Source: Chrysemys picta bellii (lineage: Eukaryota; Chordata; Testudines; Emydidae). From it: a DNA stretch of 64,000 bases. Position 1 is the stretch's first letter. Every line of letters starts with the position of its first letter. The translations under genes and the position numbers were made by a program. The stretch lies in assembly GCF_011386835.1 (NCBI RefSeq), contig NC_088792.1:224901894-224965893 (forward strand), written 5' to 3'. Shown in pieces: positions 57,376-64,000 of this stretch. Below the pieces are notes generated by a model. That model saw nothing but the letters and a program-made list of their open reading frames with translations, made no database searches and was not told the DNA's origin.

Positions 57376-58830
57376 ATAAGCTGCTAAATGCGATAATGGA
57401 AAGAGAAAACAGCAACTGAACGAGTTGCTGCAGCTGGTAGAGAAACAGCCTTTAAGCACAGTGGCTTTTACACAGCCATAATTCCATTAACTTGGACTGC
57501 ATTACTCCTATCTTACACCACTGTTCCTGAGACCAGAATCAAGCAGATAGGGTTGAACAGTGGCAGGTCTGGAGTATCTTAGGAGAGTATAACAAGTACA
57601 AGAATTGATTTCAGTGGGAGTTACAGGTGCTCATCACTTGTGAAAACCAGGTCACTTTTATTTATTAACTTAAGTATGGAATTAGAAGTTAAGTTTTCAA
57701 ACCTGCTGTCAAAATAACAGTCTACAGACTGGTCCCTCAATGCAATGAAATGCAAAAGCTATTATTCTATTGAATACTGATTGTGAAAGAAAATAAAACA
57801 TCTAGTAAACATGAAAATCTTTGGTTTTCTGAAAAAAGCCAAAGCTCACTGATGGCCTGAGGGGCAAAAATGTCAATCCCTTTTATAACTGTATATATTG
57901 CCTTCTTCCCAGATGATCAGTGAGGATGGCTGGGCCAGTCTGAATAAAGTAAGAGCTACTTACATCCTTCACTCATCCTTCTAATCCAGCCTGTATCCAT
58001 TTTTCATATTTAATAAAGTTCAGGGATTTTGGCTTCTCTCCCACCCCACCATTCGTACACCTCTCTCCACTTCTTGGGCTTGATTCTGATACTTGTTATA
58101 TTTGTTGTAGATTTGTAGTAATTCCATTAGCGCTAGCAGAGTTATACCAATGTGAGATCAAAAATCAAGTCCCTTGGTTTTAGTCAGGACCTAAAACAAA
58201 AATACTGAAATACCACAAAAAAGCTTTTCTTCCAAGATTTCTAGCCTTACCCATAATAGAAAATACCCTGAAAAGCTCATAAGAAATTCTCACAGTATTT
58301 TCTTGTTTTGCAATGTAATAATATCTAAAGTCCTTTTGCGGTAACCACTGTGGATCTGGATCTTCAAATATGTGTACACAAAAGCACATTCTCAAGCTCG
58401 AACGCACACACACCTTGACATTTGCTTGAGTATATATCTGGGGAGTGCACACAAGCCCTGCCTTGCATGCTCCACAGGATTTTGATGAGTTTAAGTTGGG
58501 AGCATGTACTTTCAAAGATTTAGAATCTATTACAGGACTTGGTTAGTATGTTGTTTTACCAAAGGGTTGTCACAATCTTTGTACTGTAAATTGAGCACTG
58601 TTTACCAGCTCATGAAGATTCCAATGCAAATGGAAATACAAAATGAAATTCTCAGTTTTTTAAAAGGGGCCTAAAGGATTTAGGAGAACAAATCCTAGTG
58701 GGGAAAAAAACCCACCACCTTCTGTGTGCATCCATTACACATCTTACAATGAGTGCTTGCAGTTTTTAGTAGTCATTTAGTGTAGGCCAGAATTTAAGGA
58801 ATGAAACAGAGGTCAGAGAGAATAAAAAAA
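57376..58830. other. Unassigned stretch
   Basis: No gene. At about 58,078-58,175 cttgattctgatacttgtta and ggttttgat-like inverted echoes suggest another decayed hairpin MITE. The 111-codon minus frame at 58,180 has no motif. Confidence 0.35.
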
Positions 58831-59399
58831 TAGATGAAAACATTTATTGAAGCCCACATTTGTTTCTAAGCACACAGGGACAGACTGTGCCTGGTTGCTG
58901 CAAGAAACCTCCCATTCCTGGGTGCCTCTGCACAGCAGTGGAGCACAACCAAAGTCCCCTGCTCCGTGTAGCACAAGACATCAGAAAAGGCACTCCAGGG
59001 AGCACAGGGACTGCAGGGGGAAGTGGGGCCCAGGGCAGAGATGGCTAGTGTGTGCTGTGACACAGTGGTGGCTAGAGTACAACATATGTGACAAGGATTT
59101 AGGCAGAAGAGCTCCCCATCTCCTGGCCGAGCAAACCTCCGCTGCAGGTTGAGAAGATTTCAAAGTGAAAAATTGGGATGTGGACGGAGGAGGGGATGGG
59201 GCGTATTATGGGGAAAGGATTTGGCAGGAATGAGGGAGATGATGGATGTATAAGACTCACCATGCTGAGTGGCCCCTCATGGTATAGTGTGGAATTGCAG
59301 CTGCTCTGCCTCAGCTTCCCCATCATGCTCTGCGTCCTACTCCAGCCAGGCCACTTAAGAGAGTTCAACTCCTTCCAGGGCAATGGAGTCCTTTAGAAA
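58831..59399. other. Moderately GC-rich stretch, possibly LTR-derived
   Basis: aacatttattgaagccc (AATAAA on the minus strand, 58,836) and a mixed GC-rich body could be the 3' part of the LTR fragment at 59,400-59,788, but no continuous match shows this. No coding frame is convincing. Confidence 0.3.
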
Positions 59400-59788
59400 A
59401 AGGCCAACAAAAGCACAAACAGAGGATTCTTCATCCTAGCCAGGCTCAGCATCTGGCCACCTTCCTTACAGGCAAACCCCAGCTGCAATGGTCTGTCTCA
59501 ACAGCCATCAAAAGGTACCTGGACACAGGTCCACCCACCAGTCTGGTCCAGGCCAACGGTCCTACTGAGGGCTCAGGCTGGCCACAGTCCTCAGACAGCT
59601 CCTGGCTCTTGGCTTCTCATCCCCAGCTAGAAGTCCATCTGCTCTTCTCCCCAGTCAGCCCTCAACTGCTGGGCTCTCCTCCTCTTAACTCTAACATCTA
59701 GTGCAAGTATAGTAGGGCAGGGCTAATTTAACAGGACTCACTGGCCACCAGGCCTCCTGGCCCTTACAGGGCAGGCCACCCTGCTACA
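59400..59788 (-). mobile_element. LTR-like fragment, minus orientation
   Basis: The right end gccaccctgctaca gives TGTAGCAGGGTGGC on the minus strand, an LTR-like start. gtatagtagggcagggct and ctcactggccaccaggc parallel gtgtagcggggcagggct and cctggccagtgcaggg in the 21.5-kb block. The left end is not resolved. Confidence 0.45.
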
Positions 59789-60005
59789 GTGGGAAAGGAG
59801 GACGATAAAGTTGTCCATTCTTTCTTCTCCCACCTTCTTTCCCAACCATAACAGAAACATTGGGACACATTACAGTAAAGGCCATGTGGGAGAAAACTGT
59901 ATTTATCCATCATCTCTTCCTCCCTCACCCCTCTCTCCTTCCTCAACCTTCAAACCTAGCTTTCACTCTACCTATGGGATCCTCTCTTATCCCTGCAGTC
60001 CCCAA
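59789..60005. other. Pyrimidine-rich flank of the hAT insertion
   Basis: C/T-rich sequence (ccatcatctcttcctccctc) continues on the far side of the hAT element, so the insertion split a single unit here. No gene. Confidence 0.35.
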
Positions 60006-60013
60006 GTCCCAGC

Positions 60014-60300
60014 CAGGGCCGGCTCCAGGCACCAGCGAAGGAAGCAGGTGCTTGGGACGGCCAATGGAAAGGGGCGGCACGTCTGGTTTTCAGCAGCAAT
60101 TTGGCTGCGGGACCCTCTCTTCCTCTTTGAGTAGCCGCCGAAATGCCGCCGAAGAGGAAGAGAGGGAGCGAAGGACCCGCCGCCGAATTGCCGCTGAAGA
60201 ATGAAGCAGCGCGATTGAGCTACCACTGAAGTGCTGCCGACTGGCTTTTTTTTTTTCTGCATCGCCGCTTGGGGTGGCAAAAAAGCTGGAGCCGGCCATG
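60014..60300. mobile_element. hAT element, 287 bp, perfect 8-bp target duplication
   Basis: The ends cagggccggctccaggcacc and agctggagccggccatg are inverted repeats (CAGGGCCGGCTCC, with one change at the right tip), and gtcccagc flanks both sides (60,006-60,013 and 60,301-60,308). CpG-rich gccgccg-type palindromes and a T13 run fill the interior. It shares outer ends with 32,575-32,984. The overlapping Arg/Glu-rich frames inside are artefacts. Confidence 0.95.
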
Positions 60301-60308
60301 GTCCCAGC

Positions 60309-60511
60309 CCTTCTTTCGAGGCCTTGCCTTACTATGTGGCATCACTCATCAATCCTTGGAGCCCTTGCTATCTCCCATTGCCCAGGATCTTTCTTACCCT
60401 GATAGTACACTCCTCCCTTCTGTCTCTGTTTACATTCCCTCTTCCCTTCTCCACCATCCCTAATCCTGGGAGACAAGCTGAAACCCCTTAAATGGCTGAG
60501 TCACTCTGGCT
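60309..60511. other. Pyrimidine-rich flank
   Basis: Continuation of the C/T-rich unit interrupted by the hAT. No gene. Confidence 0.35.
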
Positions 60512-60591
60512 CAGATCCTCAAAGATTTTTAGGCACCCAATTCCCATTGGTTTCAATGGGAGTTAGGCATCTCAATACCTTTGAGGATCTG
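60512..60591. repeat. Palindromic hairpin MITE
   Basis: The arms cagatcctcaaagatttt and acctttgaggatctg pair, with a nested ggcacccaattccc / gggagttaggcat pair and a ttggtttcaat centre. About 80 bases. It is the same design as 11,933-12,004 and 63,521-63,587 but a different arm sequence. Confidence 0.75.
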
Positions 60592-61229
60592 GGCATCTGT
60601 GACTCCCACTTCCAGTCTCAGCAACCCATCTACATTAAAAACATTCCTTCCTACCCAAACTCTGCATATATTTGATGAAGAGAATGAGATATTTTTAAGC
60701 AGCATAACAAGAGAGAGAAAGAGAGGGATTCATTATTGGCCAAATTCTCCTCTCAGTGAAGTCGATGGGGATTTTGCCATTGACCACCATGGGAGCATGA
60801 TTGGACTAATATGTCACCTGTAACAGAAAAAAGGTAAAGAAATATTGAAGAGATACAAATTCATCATTCAAAAAAGCATGCAACTTTGGGTGATGAGTAA
60901 CTCTGGCAATTATCCAAAGAACAGTACTCAACACATGGGCTTAATCCATCAAAGCAGAAATACAATAAGTTAAGATCACGCAGCTAAAATTACTTCACAA
61001 AGGAAACTCTTATCTTGAGTAATTGAAACTTCTCGAAACCACAAGAGCACAGTTTAAAAAATTGGAGTGATTACCATTAAATCCTCTTGAACATTTAAAG
61101 ACTGAGACTCCAAGCACTGCCTCTCAGGTTATACAGCAGAACTATATTTACCATTGTATGTTTAGATATAGTTTATTGCAGTGGCTAACCTGAGACCCAT
61201 GACCTGATTCTGGAGAGGATTTGAGACAA
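60592..61229. other. Unassigned stretch
   Basis: 60,738-60,806 (ggccaaattctcctctcagt to gggagcatgattggac) is a weaker hairpin MITE. No gene. Confidence 0.35.
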
Positions 61230-62075
61230 ACTTAATTTATATAGTGGTGCAAACTGGCTTTAATAGTTAAGAGTGAAGCCAATATACCTGAAATGCAAGT
61301 ATGAGAATGTACAGTTTAAATATTAATATTAAGGCAGGCTTGGCAATTAGCTAAGGTCTATAGTATTAATAGTTATAAGGTTTAGCATAAGGGTATAAGA
61401 GTTATCATAAGCAGCATGATCTAAAGTTATAAGATATAGCCATGAGAGCTTTTGTGAAAGAACAATCTATGCTTGAAATAACAGATTTCCAGGGGATTTT
61501 TAATATGTGTAAACTTGAGGTTAACTGCATTAATGTATTGGAAGCATTGGGAAATGCATTAATGCAGTATTGCTGTAAATGGCTTCTGTCAGCAATCAGA
61601 AACCTAATTATGGGTACCTGGAAAGCCGCATATAAATGAGGATCCAAGACCTAAGTAAATATGGTCAGAGATATGTAAATGGAAAAGCGGGTGGGTATAA
61701 AACCTGATGCTTGCACGTTTACAAGTGGGACATTGAGAATGGCTGAGTAAGGTGACAGCCCAAAATGTTATTTCCTCTTGCGAGATCTCCACTTACTTTT
61801 TCTTCTATCTGTGCTGTTGCTAGTCTCTATAATTTGTAAGTATGTCAGCATTAGGGACTGTTCTATTGTGCACTGGTCATGAGGCTGTAAGTATGCATGA
61901 TCCCAGGAGTCGTTCTGTTATAGTTAGTGTGCACTCTTATTTTTCTATGATTTCAACTATATTTGTCCGTACAGAATAAAACTCATAAAGTCTCCGTGTG
62001 TGCTTCATCAATCTCATCTTCTTAATTAACTCAAAGTAGCTGCCTGAATAAAGAACCTGAATAAAGAATGTGAGA
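61230..62075 (+). mobile_element. LTR-like segment, tentative
   Basis: gggtataaaacctgatgc (TATA-type, 61,693) precedes gaataaaactcataaag (61,975) and a doubled ctgaataaag near 62,045. This spacing fits a U3-R-U5 layout on the plus strand. No matching ends or target duplication were found. Confidence 0.35.
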
Positions 62076-62415
62076 GGTGTATTTGCCCCCCAAACGAATC
62101 CAAGGCTACAGCAGAGTGATGTTTTTCCTCTCAGTAATTGAACCTGGGGGAAATGCAAAATAAAAGTCAGGCAAACAAGTGAGTTTGAGCCACAGCCCCA
62201 GACCCTTAAAGGAAAAGCAGCCAGAATGGCCACCAGTCTGGAGGGACCAATAATGGAGGAACCGAAGATAAAAAATAAACAAGCAAGCGTTACCTATATG
62301 TTTAAGGCAACTGCATATGAATTTTATCTTCAGTGAGAAAGTATGCAATACAATCACTTAGTTTTCAGTATGAAACAAACATTACAGGTCCCACTCCATG
62401 CAGGTCAGGTTTGAT
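62076..62415. other. Unassigned stretch
   Basis: No gene or repeat recognised. Confidence 0.3.
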
Positions 62416-62535
62416 AATATCTTGAATACTGTGTTCATTTCTGGGCATCTCATTACCAGAAGTATATTTTAAAACTACAGGGACTTCAGGGGAGTGCAAC
62501 AAAAATGATCCAGCAGCTAGAGGGATTGATTAATT
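62416..62535 (+). pseudogene. CR1-type LINE, ORF2 C-terminal scrap
   Basis: A plus frame gives Leu-Glu-Tyr-Cys-Val-His-Phe-Trp-Ala-Ser-His-Tyr, then about 15 residues on Ser-Ala-Thr-Lys-Met-Ile-Gln. This matches the block seen in the minus-strand CR1 at 55.6 kb (Leu-Glu-Tyr-Cys-Val ... Arg-Ala-Thr-Lys-Met-Ile). Only about 40 codons survive and no tail is attached. Confidence 0.7.
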
Positions 62536-63520
62536 TTCAAACCAAGCCACATTCTGGTGGGTGGAAGCTTGTGTGAGTGGTGAGCATACAAGGGTGCTCA
62601 TGCTCTCCCACCCCATTGACTTAGAGGGACCTCTACCTCTAGAGACAAAGAGGTAGTTCACATTCTGAGTCCAGTCACTGATTAGCCTCTCTACAGAAAT
62701 TGCCAACAAGTGTGATGGTTAGTACTGACTGTGGAGGTATTTTTCCTGACTTCAAAGTGTGTGGATGAAGAAGCAATGTCTGACATGTCAGCTGGAATTC
62801 TTTGAAACAATTTAAAATACCGGTACTTAAATTACTTTTTATTTCAGCTTAACACAGTGTACAGGATCTTAAATAAATCACAATCAATGGTAGTACCAGA
62901 TCTCTGTATCTATCTTCCAAACATCCAGATCTGAATATGTCTGAACCTGGTTCTAGATCTAATTTCACTGGTGATTCCCTTCTCTCTGTAATGGTCCAAA
63001 TTAAACCCTGTATCTAAACACTCCTCTTGGGCCCAGATCTGATTTTTACAGTTTGAACTGGTTTATAACAACTCTGTTTGCTGTACAACTGTGTTTATAT
63101 GTCACAAGACAACCAGTATAGGTAATCTAGGGATTGTCTAGATAAAACAATTATATCCTCATTGAGAACTACAGTGATACTGATAGTCTAATATTGCAAC
63201 AAACCACATAGTGATGTTGGCTTTCTTACTCTGGATATATTTAAACTTCCTTGAGGTGGTTTGTTTAAATTATATTTTAAGGTCAAAGATCATTTAAAAA
63301 GAAAAGGGGGATGTGTTACACTAGCTGTGAATCAGAGAACCTGTCACCCTGTTGTTAAAGGCAATTAAATAAGAGGGCTGTGATAATGATTCTGTTGTAT
63401 CTAACATTGCAATTAACTTAATATTGCTAATAATCATTTATGTACCACCTCAAATGAATATGGTTCTTTATGGAGCATGGGATAACACTCGCTTCATGCC
63501 CTGAACAGTTTATCATATAA
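62536..63520. other. Unassigned stretch
   Basis: No gene. gccctgaacagtttatca at 63,499 resembles the ancient repeat at 33,075. Confidence 0.35.
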
Positions 63521-63587
63521 GGGCCTGATACAAAGCCCATAAAGTCAGAGTCTTTCTATTGATTTAATGGGTTTTGAATCAGACCCT
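63521..63587. repeat. Palindromic hairpin MITE
   Basis: The arms gggcctgatacaaagcccat and atgggttttgaatcagaccc pair with few mismatches around a centre of about 26 bases. 67 bases in all, no ORF. Confidence 0.78.
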
Positions 63588-64000
63588 AACAGACAAGACC
63601 AGAGATAGGAAAGCAATGGTTTGGGAGGATTTGGCAGGATTATTGGTGAAGAAAGCAAGGTTATTATTCAAATTACCTATATTGGGGTTTCAGCAGGTTA
63701 GTGTGAAGGAAGATACAGCTGATTACCCAGTATATTATGCTGGAGATAACTAGCTTCTACATTAGTGCAAAAGACTAGCAAAATACAAGATTCAAGGCTT
63801 GCTCATTTGGTCCTGCAGACTGTAAGTGCAAACAGTTTGCTTAATGTTGTGCTCCTTAACCTGTGATGCCCCATTTGTGACCTAAGCATTCGAGCTGGAA
63901 GCAGCCAAACTATGGTACATTTCTCATCCTTAAACAGGGAGATGTGAAGGGTGAGAACAGGAGGAGCCTCTTGGGAAGGGGAAAGGGATTAGCAGGAGAC
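63588..64000. other. Unassigned stretch at the window end
   Basis: No gene or repeat recognised. Confidence 0.3.

Noticed and set aside
1..64000. tRNA, rRNA or bacterial-type operon features
   Set aside because: None found apart from one decayed tRNA-like segment. Base composition and repeats are those of a vertebrate nuclear genome, so operon, ribosome-binding-site and attachment-site searches do not apply.

Overview
The window is eukaryotic, AT-leaning, non-coding vertebrate DNA with no intact host gene visible. Its repeats point to a sauropsid, most likely a turtle. CR1 LINEs with the (ATTCTATG)n-type tail are the dominant retroelement, alongside L2-, RTE- and L1-like LINE relics, Ty3/gypsy-like sequence, solo LTRs, and many short GC-rich non-autonomous DNA transposons, several with perfect 8-bp hAT-type target duplications. 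The species call rests on remembered repeat families and was not checked against a database.

Layout. 1-12.6 kb: DNA-transposon fragments, L2-like 3' ends, a TA-flanked mariner-like MITE (6,069-6,259), palindromic MITEs and two copies of a long-inverted-repeat element (2.24 and 12.41 kb). 14-17.5 kb: a complete hAT MITE with perfect target duplication (14,012-14,347), a half copy of it (15,218-15,408) and a 795-bp hAT-like element (16,650-17,444). 18,979-20,475: a solo LTR with a GAGCG tandem array. 21.5-23.1 kb: an LTR-like block and an L2-clade reverse-transcriptase relic, both minus. 25.1-29.5 kb: a minus-strand CR1 3' end split by a solo LTR, an LTR-like fragment, an RTE-like reverse-transcriptase relic and a CR1 tail. 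30.7-36 kb: an LTR-like block, a 410-bp hAT and a solo LTR (34,526-35,976) carrying its own hAT insertion.

38.2-40.1 kb: a heavily decayed Ty3/gypsy-like element on the minus strand (gag, then reverse transcriptase), recognisable only by stitching frames. 42.6-45.0 kb: two CR1 copies in the same orientation. 49.3-52.84 kb: an L1-like LINE split by an unclassified insert and an 806-bp hAT with perfect 8-bp target duplication. 54.97-57.38 kb: a long 5'-truncated minus-strand CR1 whose catalytic motif reads FADN. 60.0-63.6 kb: another perfectly flanked hAT, hairpin MITEs and a CR1 C-terminal scrap.

Nothing here works as an operon or pathway. The window reads as an intergenic or intronic stretch that accumulated mobile elements in layers, and target duplications let several insertions be ordered in time. 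Four AT-rich, repeat-poor patches (1.9-2.2, 8.7-9.0, 20.9-21.3 and 46.2-46.5 kb) are low-confidence candidates for conserved non-coding elements. I found no convincing undescribed biological system. The most unusual leads are a hammerhead-ribozyme-like core in the 12.4-kb element, a possible miniature retroelement with short terminal direct repeats (25,822-26,625), and the hidden gypsy relic.
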